Shown here: piece after piece, positions 17,808 through 28,499 of the stretch | Layout: the number at the start of each line of letters is the position of its first letter | Position numbering within the stretch: the stretch's first letter is position 1 | Origin: Novosphingobium sp. | GTDB taxonomy: Bacteria > Pseudomonadota > Alphaproteobacteria > Sphingomonadales > Sphingomonadaceae | Assembly: GCA_017745295.1 (NCBI GenBank) | Contig: JAGHZR010000015.1 | Location: 1 to 64,000 of the forward strand | Direction of reading: 5' to 3' | DNA: 64,000 nucleotides | Notes under the pieces: model-generated | Database searches by the model: none | What the model was told of the DNA's origin: nothing | The model's input: only the letters and a program-made list of their open reading frames with translations | Made by a program: the position numbers and the translations under genes

Positions 17808-18788
17808 ATGCGCCAGATCCTCATCCTGATCCTTCCGATCACCGTCGCTGCTTGCGGGCAGTCTCCCAGCAAGCAGACGGCTCTTCCGTCCCATGCCGAA
17901 CCGATCGCGCATGAGACGGAACTGCTGCGATTGACGCTGCCCCCGGCAGCGCAGCGGCGGCTCGGCGTCGAGATTTCGCGGGTCGGGGGCGGGTCGGCGC
18001 AGCGGGTGCGGGAGGTCTCCGGCGAGGTGGTGGTACCGCCCACCAGTGCCGATGGCGTGCCGACCGGCGCGCTCAGCAATCTCCAGCAGATCGGCGCCCA
18101 GCAGGCGAGTGCGGACGGCGAAATGGCGCGCGCCCAGGCTCAGGCCCGACTGGCGCGCATTGCCCTGAACCGCGCCGAAGCTCTCGTCCGCGAAGAAGCG
18201 GGAAGTGTGCGGGCCCGTGATGAAGCGGCAGCGGCTCTGGCTTCGGCACAGGCGCTGGCGGACGCTGCGCAGCAGCAGCGCCGTCTGCTCGGCCCGGCCA
18301 TCGGCGCGCTGGGGAACCAGGCGACCCTGTGGGTGCGGGCCTCCGTTTTTGCCAGTGACCTTGGCGATCTGACGCAAGGCGCTGAGGCCAAGGTGCGCGA
18401 GATCGGTGTACAGGGCGGCGCGCGTGGCGCGCGTCCGGTTGTGGCACCACCTTCGGCGAACACGGCGGCCGGTACGGTCGATCTCTATTACGCGCTCGAC
18501 AATCGCGACCGGCGCTTCCGCGTCGGCCAGCGCGTTTCGGTGGACCTGCCGATAGCGGGCCGCAACGAGGGGCTGTCAGTCCCGTCTTCCGCAGTCCTGC
18601 GGGATATCTACGGCGGTGAATGGGTCTATCGCCGCATGGCCAAGGACACGTTCGTGCGCCAGCGCGTGGAGGTGGCCTCCGAAGTGAACGGTCAGGCGCT
18701 GCTCGCTCGCGGACTGGAAAATGGAGCAGAAATCGTCTCCGTCGGCGCGGCTGAGCTGTTCGGCACCGAATTCGGAGCGGCCCACTGA
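17808..18788 (+). CDS. RND efflux periplasmic adaptor (HlyD/CusB family) lipoprotein
   Basis: A 326-residue membrane fusion protein. The N terminus ends in a lipobox (..ITVAAC, Cys16). Residues about 100-160 form an alanine- and glutamine-rich coiled coil, followed by a beta-barrel domain ending with the SVPSSAVL strand typical of adaptors. It is shorter than CusB/CzcB (around 400 residues), with a small hairpin region. It links the inner membrane pump to the outer membrane channel. Its TGA stop overlaps the pump ATG (TGATG at 18786-18790), so translation is coupled. Confidence 0.85.
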   Translation: MRQILILILPITVAACGQSPSKQTALPSHAEPIAHETELLRLTLPPAAQRRLGVEISRVGGGSAQRVREVSGEVVVPPTSADGVPTGALSNLQQIGAQQASADGEMARAQAQARLARIALNRAEALVREEAGSVRARDEAAAALASAQALADAAQQQRRLLGPAIGALGNQATLWVRASVFASDLGDLTQGAEAKVREIGVQGGARGARPVVAPPSANTAAGTVDLYYALDNRDRRFRVGQRVSVDLPIAGRNEGLSVPSSAVLRDIYGGEWVYRRMAKDTFVRQRVEVASEVNGQALLARGLENGAEIVSVGAAELFGTEFGAAH

Positions 18789-21700
18789 TGCTGGCCGGTC
18801 TCGTTCGCTTCGCCCTCGTTCAGCGCGTGCTCGTGCTCGCGCTGGCCGCCGTCCTGATCGTGCTCGGCCTGCGGGCCGGTCGCGATGTGCCGCTGGACGT
18901 CTTTCCCGAATTCGCGCCGCCCATGGTCGAGATCCAGACCGAGGCACCGGGCCTCTCGACCGAGGAAGTCGAGAGCCTCGTCACCGTCCCGATCGAGACG
19001 GCGGTGAACGGCGTGCCGGACCTGATGACGCTGCGCTCCAAGTCGGTGCTCGGCCTGTCCTCGGTGCAGATCCTGTTCGAGCGCGGCACCGACGTTATGC
19101 GCGCGCGCCAGATGGTGGGCGAGCGCGTGGCGCAAGTGCAGGCGCGCCTGCCGCTTGCTGCGCGCCAGCCGGTACTGATGCCGCCGCTGTCCTCGACCAG
19201 CCGGGCGATGAAGATCGGGCTGACCTCGGAGAAGCTCGACCAGATGAAGCTTTCCGAACTGGTGCGCTGGACGATCCGGCCCCGGCTCATGGCCGTTCCC
19301 GGCGTGGCCAATGTCGCCGTCTGGGGGCAGCGCGACCGGCAGTTGCAAGTGCTGGTCGATCCCGACCGGCTGCGGATGGCGGGCGTGACGCTGGCCGAGG
19401 TGCGGGCGGCGGTAGGGGACGCTGTGCTGGTGGGCGGCGGCGGTTTCGTCGATACGTCGAACCAGCGCATCGCCGTCCAACAGGCGGGCATGGTGCAAGA
19501 CGCCGGCCAGCTCGCGCAGGCTATCGTCAAGCAGGCGGGGGATGCACCGGTTCGCCTCGGCGATGTCGCCCGCGTCGTGGACGGTCATGCCCCGCCGATC
19601 GGCAATGCGATCATCGACGACGTGCCCGGCATCATGCTCATCGTCGAGAAGCAGCCGACGGCCAACACGCTCGAACTCACCCGAGCGGTCGAGGCGGCCA
19701 TTGCCGAACTGAAGCCGGGGCTGGGCGAGGTGAAGATCGACACCACCATCTTCCGCCCGGCGACATTCATCGAACGCTCGATCGACAACCTGACCCGGGC
19801 GCTGCTGATGGGCTGCGCGCTCGTGGCGGCGGTGCTGTTCCTGTTCACCCGCGACTGGCGGCAGGCGACGATCAGCCTCACCGCGATCCCGCTGTCGCTT
19901 CTCGGAGCCGGGATGGTCCTGCTGTGGAGCGGCGCGACGATCAACGTCATGGTCATCGCAGGCCTCGTCATCGCGCTGGGCGAAGTCGTCGACGATGCGA
20001 TTATCGACGTGGAGAACATCGCGCGAAGACTGCGCCTCAACCGCGAATCGGATGATCCGAAATCCGCTTTCGCGGTCGTGCTGGCCGCTTCGCTCGAAGT
20101 GCGCTCGGCGGTGGTCTTCGCCTCGCTGATCGTGATGCTGGTGTTCCTGCCGGTCTTCTTCCTCGGCGGCCTTGCCGGAACCTTCTTCCAGCCGCTGGCC
20201 ATCGCCTATGTGCTGGCGATCGCGGCCTCGTTGCTCGTCGCGCTGACCGTGACGCCAGCGCTATGCCTGATGATGCTGCCCAATGCGCCGCTGAAGCCCG
20301 AGCGCGACACCCGCGTGGTCGGCTGGCTCAAGCGTCGTTATGTCAGCGCAATGCCTGCGGTGATCGGGCGGCCGAAGCTCGCGGTCGGCGTCGTGGCCGG
20401 AGGGCTGCTGCTGGCGGGAGTCGGCTACGCCACCTTCAAGGACCAGTTCCTGCCCGATTTCCGGGAGACTGACTTCCTCATGCACTTCGTCGAGAAGCCC
20501 GGCACCTCGATCGAGGCCATGGACCGGATCACCATCCGTGCCTCGAAGGAACTGCGCTCCATTCCCGGTGTGCGCAATTTCGGCGCCCATATCGGCCGCG
20601 CCGAACAGGCCGATGAAGTGGTCGGTCCCAACTTCACCGAACTGTGGATCAGTCTCGACGAAAAGGCGGACTACGATGCCTCGGTGAAGCGCATCAAGGA
20701 AGTGATCGACGGCTATCCCGGCCTGTTCCGCGACGTGCTTACCTACCTTCGCGAGCGTATCAAGGAAGTGCTCACCGGGGCCGGCGCCACGGTCGTCGTG
20801 CGGATCTACGGCCCCGATCAGGACGAATTGCGCGCCGCCGGCCAGCGGGTGCGCGATGCAATCGCCAAGATCCAGGGCGTTGCCGATCTCAAGCTGGAAA
20901 GCCAGGTGTTGGTCGCCCAGCTGCGCATCCAGCCGCGTGCGGCCGAACTGGCGCGGCTCGGCCTGACGGCGGGCGAAGTGCGGCGGCAGGCCCAGACGCT
21001 CGTCGCGCAGCAAAAGGTCGGCGAAATCTACCGCGACCAGCGCGCCTTCGACGTGGCGATATGGGGAGAACCCGAGGTGCGCGGCAGCGTTCACGCCCTG
21101 CGCGACCTGATGATCCAGTCGCCCACCGGAGCGCCGGTGCGCCTGTCCGACGTGGCGGAGGTGGAGATCGTTCCCGCGCCCAATGAAGTGAAGCGCGAGA
21201 ACGGCCAGCGCCGTCTCGACGTTACCCTCAACGTCTCCGGCGCCGACCTCGGCACCGTGGCCCGCGAAGTGGAGGATGCTGTCGGCAAGGTGACGTTTGC
21301 GGCAGGATATCATCCTGAAGTTCTCGGCGAATATGCGGCCCTGAAGGAATCGCGCCAGCGCCTCTGGACCACCGGTGCGCTCTGCCTGATGGGCGTCCTG
21401 CTGCTCGTGTGGATCGAATTCCGCTCGCGCCGGATCACCACGCTCGTCGGTGTGAGCCTGCCGTTCGCGCTGGTCGGCGGGGTGATTGCAGTGGCGCTGA
21501 CCGGCGGCACGCTCTCGCTCGGCTCGCTGGTCGGCTTCGTGACCGTGATCGGCATCGCCGCGCGCAACGGCATCATGCTGCTTTCGCACTATCGTCATCT
21601 GGAACGGGAGGAAGGCATGCCCTTCGGCCGGGAACTGGTGCTGCGCGGCGCCGAGGAGCGGCTGGTGCCGATCCTGATGACAGCGGCCTGCGCGGGCCTC

Positions 21701-21889
21701 GCCCTCGTGCCGCTGATCGTCGCAGGCAATGCGCCGGGGCACGAGATCGAACATCCCATGGCGATCGTCATCCTGGGCGGGCTGATCTCCTCGACGATGC
21801 TCAACCTTTTCCTGATGCCGTCGCTCTATGGACGCTTCGGGGAGGAGCGCCGAGCCCGAAGTGGGCAGGGCAGGGAGGTTCCCGCATGA
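18788..21889 (+). CDS. RND efflux pump, heavy-metal (CusA/CzcA) type
   Basis: A 1033-residue inner membrane proton antiporter. The N-terminal segment [25 protein letters not shown] and the block [14 protein letters not shown] match the heavy-metal efflux branch of RND pumps rather than the AcrB branch. The central helix contains [19 protein letters not shown], with the paired aspartates used for proton transfer. The two large periplasmic loops and 12 helices are all present, so the gene is intact. The substrate could be Cu/Ag or Co/Zn/Cd; I cannot choose. It overlaps the outer membrane channel gene by ATGA. Confidence 0.9.
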   Translation: MLAGLVRFALVQRVLVLALAAVLIVLGLRAGRDVPLDVFPEFAPPMVEIQTEAPGLSTEEVESLVTVPIETAVNGVPDLMTLRSKSVLGLSSVQILFERGTDVMRARQMVGERVAQVQARLPLAARQPVLMPPLSSTSRAMKIGLTSEKLDQMKLSELVRWTIRPRLMAVPGVANVAVWGQRDRQLQVLVDPDRLRMAGVTLAEVRAAVGDAVLVGGGGFVDTSNQRIAVQQAGMVQDAGQLAQAIVKQAGDAPVRLGDVARVVDGHAPPIGNAIIDDVPGIMLIVEKQPTANTLELTRAVEAAIAELKPGLGEVKIDTTIFRPATFIERSIDNLTRALLMGCALVAAVLFLFTRDWRQATISLTAIPLSLLGAGMVLLWSGATINVMVIAGLVIALGEVVDDAIIDVENIARRLRLNRESDDPKSAFAVVLAASLEVRSAVVFASLIVMLVFLPVFFLGGLAGTFFQPLAIAYVLAIAASLLVALTVTPALCLMMLPNAPLKPERDTRVVGWLKRRYVSAMPAVIGRPKLAVGVVAGGLLLAGVGYATFKDQFLPDFRETDFLMHFVEKPGTSIEAMDRITIRASKELRSIPGVRNFGAHIGRAEQADEVVGPNFTELWISLDEKADYDASVKRIKEVIDGYPGLFRDVLTYLRERIKEVLTGAGATVVVRIYGPDQDELRAAGQRVRDAIAKIQGVADLKLESQVLVAQLRIQPRAAELARLGLTAGEVRRQAQTLVAQQKVGEIYRDQRAFDVAIWGEPEVRGSVHALRDLMIQSPTGAPVRLSDVAEVEIVPAPNEVKRENGQRRLDVTLNVSGADLGTVAREVEDAVGKVTFAAGYHPEVLGEYAALKESRQRLWTTGALCLMGVLLLVWIEFRSRRITTLVGVSLPFALVGGVIAVALTGGTLSLGSLVGFVTVIGIAARNGIMLLSHYRHLEREEGMPFGRELVLRGAEERLVPILMTAACAGLALVPLIVAGNAPGHEIEHPMAIVILGGLISSTMLNLFLMPSLYGRFGEERRARSGQGREVPA

Positions 21890-23271
21890 GCGCGCGCTTC
21901 GCCCGGCGTCTTGCGCCGCTTCTCGCCCTTGCGACGTCCGCCTGCATGACCGCGCCGAAGATTCCCGCCCCAGTCGCCCCGCCGAGCGCCACGGGCGCCT
22001 TCGCCAGCCTGCCGGTCGCCTCGATCGCGCCGGTGCCGGACGACTGGTGGCGGCTCTACGAGGATCCGCAACTCGACGAACTCGTCGCGCGCAGCCTTGC
22101 CGCCAATGCCGACCTGCGCGTCGCCTATGCCAACCTCGACGGGGCCCGCGCCGCCTTGCGGTCGGCCAGGGCGGCCCGCCTGCCGACGACGACGATCGAA
22201 AGCGCACTGACGCTCGACAATCCCGGCAAGCAGCCGAGCGCCGCCTCAATTTCCGCCAGCGACTGGGACATCGCCGCGACGGCAAGCTGGGATATCGACC
22301 TGTTCGGCCGCCTGCGCTCCGGCGCGCTGGCTGCGCAAGCCGATGCGGAGGCGCAGCAGGCCGCGCTCGATGCGGTGAAAGTGACGGTCGTTGCGGACAT
22401 GGTTCAGGCCTATGTCGATCTCTGTTCTGCCAGTCAGGCCAAGCGCGAGGCCGAGGCGATCGTCGCCGCGCAGGATCGTTCGCTGGCACTCGTGCGCGAG
22501 CAATTGAGTGCGGGCGAGGTTTCGCCGCTCGAAGTCTCGCAATCGGCGGCGCTGGCGGCTTCCTCGCGCGCGGCCATCGCGCCTTACGAGGCCCAGCGCG
22601 CCAATGCGCTTTACCGGATCGCGACGCTGCAGGGGCGGCCCCCTGCGGAAGCGCACGGCTATGCGTTGACGTGCGCCAAACCGCCCCGCCTTGCCACACC
22701 CGCTCCGATGGGCGACGGCACGGCCCTGCTGCTGCGCCGACCGGACATCCGGGAATCCGAACGCAAGCTGGCCGCCGCTGCCGCCCGCGTGGGCGTGGCG
22801 CACGCGGACCTCTATCCGCGTGTCAATCTGGGCGGCGCGCTGGGCCTGCTGGCGGGTGGCTTTGACGCTGTCGCCTCGCCGCTGGTAAGCTGGGCTTTCC
22901 CCAACCAGGGTCCGGCCAGGGCGAAGCTGGCCCAGTCTCGTGCTTCGGAACAGGCGGCGCTGGCGGGCTGGGACGCGGTAGTGCTCAAAGCGCTGCGCGA
23001 AGTGGAGACCGCGCTGGCGGCCTACGATGCCGAAGCGCGCCGCAACGCCCTGCTGAGCGAAGCGGTGACGCAAGCCCAGGCCTATGCCCGCCGCTCGGCC
23101 GCGCGCGTGCGCCAAGGCGATGCTTCGGGGCTGCTGCAAGTCGATGCCGAGCGCACCCTTGCGAATGCGCGACTTGCCAAGGCACAGAGTGATCTTTCCG
23201 TGGCGACGGCGGAAGTCTCCCTCTTCCGCGCGCTCGGCGGCGGCTGGCACACCGGGCAGAGTCCGGGCTAG
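21886..23271 (+). CDS. outer membrane efflux lipoprotein (NodT/OprM family)
   Basis: A 461-residue TolC-like channel. The signal ends in a lipobox (..ATSAC, Cys near residue 20), followed by the conserved [14 protein letters not shown] block and two repeated coiled-coil halves, including [13 protein letters not shown] near residue 285, a signature of the NodT family. Start ATG 21886 overlaps the pump stop by four bases. It forms the outer membrane exit of the tripartite pump encoded just upstream. Confidence 0.9.
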   Translation: MSARFARRLAPLLALATSACMTAPKIPAPVAPPSATGAFASLPVASIAPVPDDWWRLYEDPQLDELVARSLAANADLRVAYANLDGARAALRSARAARLPTTTIESALTLDNPGKQPSAASISASDWDIAATASWDIDLFGRLRSGALAAQADAEAQQAALDAVKVTVVADMVQAYVDLCSASQAKREAEAIVAAQDRSLALVREQLSAGEVSPLEVSQSAALAASSRAAIAPYEAQRANALYRIATLQGRPPAEAHGYALTCAKPPRLATPAPMGDGTALLLRRPDIRESERKLAAAAARVGVAHADLYPRVNLGGALGLLAGGFDAVASPLVSWAFPNQGPARAKLAQSRASEQAALAGWDAVVLKALREVETALAAYDAEARRNALLSEAVTQAQAYARRSAARVRQGDASGLLQVDAERTLANARLAKAQSDLSVATAEVSLFRALGGGWHTGQSPG

Positions 23272-23280
23272 GCTGGGCAA

Positions 23281-23955
23281 ATGCGAATCCTGATCATCGA
23301 GGACGACGAGGAAACCGGCCGATTCATTTCGCGCGGACTGGAGGAGGCGGGGCACACCGTCGTTCTCGCCCGCGACGGCCGTGACGGCCTTTTCGAGGCC
23401 ACGGGCGGCGGTTTCGACGTGATCGTCGTCGATCGCATGTTGCCCGGGCTGGACGGGCTTTCGCTGGTCAAGGCCTTGAGGGCCGCCGCCGATGAAACCC
23501 CGGCGCTGATGCTGACGGCGGTGGGCGGCATCGCCGATCGTGTGGACGGGCTGGAGGCGGGCGCCGACGACTATCTGGTGAAGCCTTTCGCCTTTTCCGA
23601 GCTTTCGGCGCGGATCAACGCATTGGCTCGCCGTCCCGCAGTTCGTGCGGAGGTTCATAGATTGGTGGTGGGGGATATCGTGCTGGATCTGCACCGTCGC
23701 ACCGTGGACCGGAAAGGGCAGCGGATCGCCTTGCAACCGCGCGAATTTACCCTGCTGGCGGAACTCATGCGCAATCCTCGCCGGATCATGACTCGCACGA
23801 TGCTACTTGAACGGGTCTGGGATTTCGATTTCGATCCCAAGACCAATATCGTCGAAACCCACCTGAGCCGCCTGCGCTCCAAACTCAACGCCGGTTTCGA
23901 GGAAGATGCCATCGAGACGATCCGGGGCGCGGGCTACATGATTAAGAGCCGTTAG
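23281..23955 (+). CDS. OmpR-family response regulator
   Basis: A 224-residue regulator. The receiver domain has E7-D8-D9, the phosphoacceptor D51 in VVDRMLPG and K102 in LVKPF. The winged-helix DNA-binding domain occupies residues about 125-224, with LLERVWDFDFDPKTNIVETHLSRLR. This subclass (CusR/CopR/IrlR-like) commonly controls metal efflux. It starts 9 bp after the channel gene and one base before the sensor kinase gene, so all five genes are probably one operon and the system likely controls its own pump. Confidence 0.9.
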   Translation: MRILIIEDDEETGRFISRGLEEAGHTVVLARDGRDGLFEATGGGFDVIVVDRMLPGLDGLSLVKALRAAADETPALMLTAVGGIADRVDGLEAGADDYLVKPFAFSELSARINALARRPAVRAEVHRLVVGDIVLDLHRRTVDRKGQRIALQPREFTLLAELMRNPRRIMTRTMLLERVWDFDFDPKTNIVETHLSRLRSKLNAGFEEDAIETIRGAGYMIKSR

Positions 23956-23956
23956 A

Positions 23957-25327
23957 ATGCAGCGGTTCTGGCGGACGACGGCCGGCCTCGTCACTGTCGT
24001 AGCGCTTGCCTTTGCGCTGGGGATCCTGGCCATCGGCGCAGTTGCCTACGAAGTCACTCACGAGGCGTTCGAACAACAACTGGATCATCGCATCGCAGCC
24101 GAAACGACGGGCCTGCTCACCGAAGCCGGGACCGGCAGCCTTCCCGCGCTGGCTGCTGCTATCGGTCGGCGCGAGGCGGCCCGATCCACGGCCAGTCTCG
24201 ACTACCTCCTGGCGAACGATCATGGCGAGATTCTCGCCGGAGCTATCGATACCCAGATTCCTTCACGCGAAGGCTTTGAGGAGCTTCTGGCTTATCGACA
24301 CAGGAGTTCCGGGCGTGAAGGCATCGCACAAGCACTCATCACCCGCGTCCATGGCGGCGTGCTCGTCGTGGCGGCAGACCGCTCCGATCTGGACGCTATC
24401 GATCGAACTCTGTTGCGTCTCTTTGCCGGCTCCATGGCAGCCAGTCTTGTGCTCGGGCTGCTCGCGGCCGGTCTCGTCGGCTGGGTGATACGTCGCCGGC
24501 TCAGTCGGATCGATACGACGGCACAGGCAATCATCGCGGGAGATCTGGCGCGCCGCATTCCCCTCGATGGGTCCGACAGCGAGTTTGATCGATTGTCCGG
24601 GACGTTGAATCATATGCTCGACCGCATCGAGAACCTCATGGAAAACCTCATGCAGGTGTCGAGCGATGTTGCCCATGACTTGCGAACGCCTCTCACTCGG
24701 CTCTGCAGCAGCCTTGAAATGGCCGAGGTGGCGGGAGATGCGTCCGTTCGTCTAAGCCTGATAGAAAACGCACGACGGCAAGCCACAGACTTGCTGGAGA
24801 TTTTCGCATCTCTGCTGCGGATTGCCGAAGTTGAAGGGCTTTCCGAGAAAATTCCGCGGCAGGAAATCGACGTTTCGCTCTTGCTCGAACAGATGGTTGA
24901 AACCTACGGGCCGGATTTCGAGGACAGCGGCAGGTTCCTTCAACATGGAATCGCACAGGGACTGGTCATGTCAGGCGATCGCCGCTTACTGAGTCAGGCA
25001 TTGGCGAACCTACTCGATAACACCTTGCGACACACCCCCATGGGAACCGTTGCCAAGCTGCAAGCAAGCGCGCATGACGGTGAAATCATCCTGTCCATGT
25101 CCGACGACGGCCCTGGCGTCACCGAAGCAGACAGAAGTCAATTGTTCCGGCGCTTCGCACGCGCAGAGCGGTCCCGCAGCACCGAGGGGCATGGCCTTGG
25201 TCTCAGCATGGTGAAGGCGATTATGCTCGCGCATGGCGGGACCGTTCAGATCTTAGGCGGCGTGACCGGGTTCGAGGTGGAACTGCGCCTGCCCACGGTA
25301 AATTTCGCCGGGGCCGATGACAAATAA
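23957..25327 (+). CDS. sensor histidine kinase partner of the 23281 regulator
   Basis: A 456-residue membrane kinase. It has helices at residues about 10-30 and 155-177, a periplasmic sensor region between them, HAMP (178-232), a dimerisation domain with H240 in SSDVAHDLRTPLTR, and an ATP-binding domain with NLLDN, DDGPGV and GHGLGLSMVKAI. The architecture is that of CusS-like metal sensors. The periplasmic part has no obvious metal ligand cluster that I can identify. It is the last gene of the efflux operon. Confidence 0.9.
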   Translation: MQRFWRTTAGLVTVVALAFALGILAIGAVAYEVTHEAFEQQLDHRIAAETTGLLTEAGTGSLPALAAAIGRREAARSTASLDYLLANDHGEILAGAIDTQIPSREGFEELLAYRHRSSGREGIAQALITRVHGGVLVVAADRSDLDAIDRTLLRLFAGSMAASLVLGLLAAGLVGWVIRRRLSRIDTTAQAIIAGDLARRIPLDGSDSEFDRLSGTLNHMLDRIENLMENLMQVSSDVAHDLRTPLTRLCSSLEMAEVAGDASVRLSLIENARRQATDLLEIFASLLRIAEVEGLSEKIPRQEIDVSLLLEQMVETYGPDFEDSGRFLQHGIAQGLVMSGDRRLLSQALANLLDNTLRHTPMGTVAKLQASAHDGEIILSMSDDGPGVTEADRSQLFRRFARAERSRSTEGHGLGLSMVKAIMLAHGGTVQILGGVTGFEVELRLPTVNFAGADDK

Positions 25328-25518
25328 CTTGATCGGGTCTCGAAAAGCCAAGTCACTAGCCGAAGACATGATAACACTGCCAAAGCTCCGAAGCCGACAC
25401 TCTCCTAACGGCCAGCCTTTTGCATGGTCAGAAACGGAGCTTCCGCATTTAGGAGGTGAAAACGCCCTTTGCACAGCTACAAAGGTTTGGTTTTGCAAAG
25501 CGAAAAGTCAGCGTTCGC

Positions 25519-25569
25519 ACCGCACGCTTACCCGCAGAACCGCAAGGTATTGCTACGCTTGAAGAACTG
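25519..25569 (+). mobile_element. short IS5-like transposase 3' fragment
   Basis: About 45 bp here (reading ..RTLTRRTARYCYA-stop) match the minus-strand 3' end of the IS5-family remnant at 28111-28165 (..RTLVRRIARYCYA-stop) with few differences, in inverted orientation. No other part of the element is present. The A+T-richer 225-bp gap before it (25328-25552) holds nothing else I recognise. Confidence 0.55.
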
Positions 25570-26791
25570 CTTGTTCGGGCGCTAAGGCGCTCAGGGCATG
25601 CCGAACTACAGATGATTCTTGGATTTCATCCAGGCACTGCTTAATCCTGATAGACTCATCGCTATAATTACTGCCCATCCGCCTCACGCCCTCCAGAATT
25701 TTTTCCGTATCGGGCCTTCTTATGTCGAAGACATAATCCTGCTGTTGAAAGAGTGCTGCAAGGTCAGAATATTTGCTCGCCCAACCGAGTATGACCGCAG
25801 GTACGCCGCTTCTGTAAGCAAAAACGACCGAGTGATAACGCGATGCAACTACGTATTTGAATTGCGAAATAATGTCTATCAGCTCTGGACTTGAGTATTC
25901 TCCGGAAATTACGTTTACCATCTGCCCATCTGTCACCCTGTCCAAAATATTTCCAACAAGGTCCACATCGGCGGTCGACGTGTTGAGAATATAGACTTTC
26001 TCGCCGCTCTTGATCAGCTCATCAAGCATCTTTACGTACAAATCAAGTACAGAAGAATCATCACCAATTCTGAAAACATTTTTATTTATAATAAAGCCGA
26101 CAGAATTTTTCAACGGAAGTTCTTTTACGCTCTTTCTGTCTTTTGCGTAGATTTGACCGGCCTGCGGAAAAAAACTTTCCCGGATGACCATGTCTGCCGA
26201 TAATTCGACATTACGTAGGCCTAGAGAAGAAAGGCAGTCATAACCTTCGCGTTCACGCGCATATATCTTCAAGGGGTATGACAGTTCTTTCTTCATCTCA
26301 TCAACAAAGTCGGGATCGTCTTTCTGCCCCCAGTCGAATGGACCGAAGCTCTGCGGCATAAGGATTATTTTCTTTTTATAGCGTTTTGCCATTCTTATTG
26401 TATCAAGCAACATTCGGCCACTTTCCTTGGGCCACCCCGACCCCAGCGAATATCCACTTGCATCGAAGATGGCATCCGCTTTTTGCAATGCATGTTTCAT
26501 TTTTGGAATTTGGTTCTTCCACTTGTCGCTTTTCCTCAAGCGACTGACAAAATGTGTCAATATAGGTTCCAATAACGGAACCCTGTGCAATCCATATTTG
26601 AAAACAGGACGGGTATAGTCATCGTACGGCAGCAACGGAAACGCATATTGATCCGGAGAGTCATATTTGTTTGCAAAGCCGATAACTTCACATTCGCCAT
26701 AGATCGATTTCAAGGAGTAGCTCAAGGAAATAAACATTGCCTGAGAGCCCTTATTCCTCATCTGTATCCCGGTTACGATGAACGTTTTCAT
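25553..26791 (-). CDS. polysaccharide pyruvyl transferase family protein
   Basis: A 412-residue enzyme of the family that includes CsaB and EpsO-like proteins, which transfer pyruvate from phosphoenolpyruvate to sugars of exopolysaccharides or cell-wall polymers. Visible marks are the N-terminal GIQMRNKGSQAMF nucleotide-type loop, LMPQSFGPF near residue 145, and the C-terminal VASRYHSVVFAYRSGVPAV block with the conserved R-Y/F-H-S. The gene is clearly richer in A+T and lysine codons than its neighbours, a sign of transfer. Its last few codons and stop overlap the IS-like fragment, so the natural C terminus may have been replaced. Confidence 0.85.
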   Translation of the reverse strand: MKTFIVTGIQMRNKGSQAMFISLSYSLKSIYGECEVIGFANKYDSPDQYAFPLLPYDDYTRPVFKYGLHRVPLLEPILTHFVSRLRKSDKWKNQIPKMKHALQKADAIFDASGYSLGSGWPKESGRMLLDTIRMAKRYKKKIILMPQSFGPFDWGQKDDPDFVDEMKKELSYPLKIYAREREGYDCLSSLGLRNVELSADMVIRESFFPQAGQIYAKDRKSVKELPLKNSVGFIINKNVFRIGDDSSVLDLYVKMLDELIKSGEKVYILNTSTADVDLVGNILDRVTDGQMVNVISGEYSSPELIDIISQFKYVVASRYHSVVFAYRSGVPAVILGWASKYSDLAALFQQQDYVFDIRRPDTEKILEGVRRMGSNYSDESIRIKQCLDEIQESSVVRHALSALAPEQAVLQA

Positions 26792-26848
26792 GTCACTTAT
26801 CCCATCCCTCGAAAAATGATCCGCGCAGTCGCTTCTGTAAGATTTATT

Positions 26849-27688
26849 TTAATCAGCTTTCCCCACTGGGGCATACCAACGACTGAGCGACTGACCACTT
26901 ATCTGCTCCAGCACCTCAATTGAGGGGCTGTAATACTCGTTAAGGCGCTTTCGCAGTTCATCTGTTAGCGGCGGATACTGGGTCTTGCGCACCATTAGCT
27001 GGCGAACGGCTTCGAAGGTCGCGGTGCCACGCAAGGGGCGGACGATCGGCTTCATCCACGCGAGGCGCTTGCCCATTCGGGCGGGCACGACCGGCACTGT
27101 CTTGTCTTTGACCTTCTCTTGTCCAGCCGGCGCAAGAGGCCGCGGCGGCAAGCCGAGGTGAGCGCGCGCCCGTGACATCTGCGCCTCCGGATCGTCCAAT
27201 ACGCCTTCCAAAAACAGGATAAGCAGGGCATCTCGCCCGAAGAGGTCGATGTAAGTCTGCAGGTGAGACGCGAAATTGCCGGCAAGCAGGAACCGCATGT
27301 TCTCCCCCAACGAGGGATCGATGTAGTTCCCTATGTCCGCTCCGACCTCGCCTCGCCTGAAAAGCATACAGTAGTTGGAATAAGCCCGCTCCACGGGGTT
27401 GCGTAACTGCACGATGAGTTTCGCATGTGGCAGGTGACGATGGAGGCGAGCTGCCGCCTCAGGCTCGTAGAGGTAAGAATTGGACTTCTCGCCAACAGTT
27501 CTTCCCTCCCCTTCCTCGCTGAACTGCGACAGATACCAATCTTCTCCTCGACCGTACTCTCTGGAGAAATAGTGAAGCTCCGGATCGGGCATGTAAACAG
27601 CCGGGTCCGCCTGCAGCTGTGTCTGAAGCCAGGTGGTAGCCGACTTCGCGGCGCCGATTATGACGAAATCGATGTTATGGAAATGCAT
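26849..27688 (-). CDS. sulfotransferase domain protein
   Basis: A 279-residue PAPS-dependent sulfotransferase. The 5'-phosphosulfate loop is IIGAAKSATTWLQ (residues 10-22) and the 3'-phosphate loop is RNPVERAYSNY near residue 100. A late KRLNEYYSPSIEVL helix is typical of bacterial and heparan-type sulfotransferases. The frame is open to 27793, but ATG 27688 starts directly before the first strand and has GGAGG 12 bases upstream, so I prefer it. With the pyruvyl transferase 57 bp downstream on the same strand, it suggests modification of a surface polysaccharide. No polymerase or export genes are adjacent. Confidence 0.85.
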   Translation of the reverse strand: MHFHNIDFVIIGAAKSATTWLQTQLQADPAVYMPDPELHYFSREYGRGEDWYLSQFSEEGEGRTVGEKSNSYLYEPEAAARLHRHLPHAKLIVQLRNPVERAYSNYCMLFRRGEVGADIGNYIDPSLGENMRFLLAGNFASHLQTYIDLFGRDALLILFLEGVLDDPEAQMSRARAHLGLPPRPLAPAGQEKVKDKTVPVVPARMGKRLAWMKPIVRPLRGTATFEAVRQLMVRKTQYPPLTDELRKRLNEYYSPSIEVLEQISGQSLSRWYAPVGKAD

Positions 27689-28110
27689 GAGATATCGACG
27701 CCTCCGGCTGATGCACTGGTACCGGAAGCCGTGAACCTCCATGATACCGCGCGGCTGAGATTGTGGTTTGTAAATGGAGATGGCTTCGGCCACCGCGGCA
27801 CGGCGAGTGCGATCCAGACATTTCGTACTGGACGTTCGAACGAGACTTGCCGATGCTCACGGTTCAGTGGAAGCGCCCGCGCTTCTCTCGCTGTGCCAGT
27901 GTGCATTTTTATCACTAATCGCTGAATCGAGGCGCATACAAGCTCCCAAAATGCATTGGAAGCATAGGCAAGCAGCACTCCAAAATAGAAGTGTTCTTAA
28001 GGCTTAGACCCAATGCGCTTTCTCAAGATATTTGACCGTACAGAAACAAAAATTCACAAATCGTGCAAAGAAGAGCATTTTTTGAATAAGTTCCCAGGTC
28101 AGGATTTCCT
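27689..28110. other. gap between sulfotransferase and IS remnant
   Basis: About 420 bp with lowered G+C towards 28000. I see no supported gene. The end next to the transposase remnant (28000-28110) probably contains the end of the former insertion sequence, but I could not pair its terminal repeats. Confidence 0.4.
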
Positions 28111-28499
28111 TCAGGCGTAGCAATACCTTGCAATTCTGCGGACAAGCGTGCGTATGAAAGCTATAGTTGTCCATGCCGTAGAAGATGCGATGGTAGTTCC
28201 CCGGTCCTTGGCGAGGCGCCGGTATCAGCCAAGCCAAGGTGCGTTCAACGGCCCACCGCCGCTGGATAACCTGGAAGCCCTTGGCTTGGTCAGAACGCCT
28301 GATGATCTCAATCGCCCGGCCTCCCGATCCGGCGAGGGCACCAAGGAACTCGTTGCAGGTATGTAAAGCGAGGCATACACCACATCGCGCATGTCTGTCG
28401 TCCGACGCCGGCCTCCGCGCTTGGTCGGGGGATGAACGGCTCCGCCAAAGACCTCTCGCAGTCCGCCACATCACTGAGATAACGCAACTCTTTCCGGCT
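28111..28499 (-). pseudogene. IS5-family transposase remnant, internally deleted and frameshifted
   Basis: Reading the minus strand, an N-terminal block (SRKELRYLSDVADCE.., then PPTKRGGRRRTTDMRDVV) matches the start of IS5-type DDE transposases. It passes abruptly into a C-terminal block GGRAIEIIRRSDQAKGF and RRWAVERTLAWL, in another frame. A second shift near 28220 leads to YRRLAKD and then ..LVRRIARYCYA with the stop at 28111-28113. The middle, including the first DDE aspartate region, is missing. The remnant is under half the length of a complete gene and cannot encode an active transposase. Confidence 0.85.

Noticed and set aside
20261..22699. 812-codon minus-strand frame across the RND pump and channel genes
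   Set aside because: Shadow of two well-supported genes.
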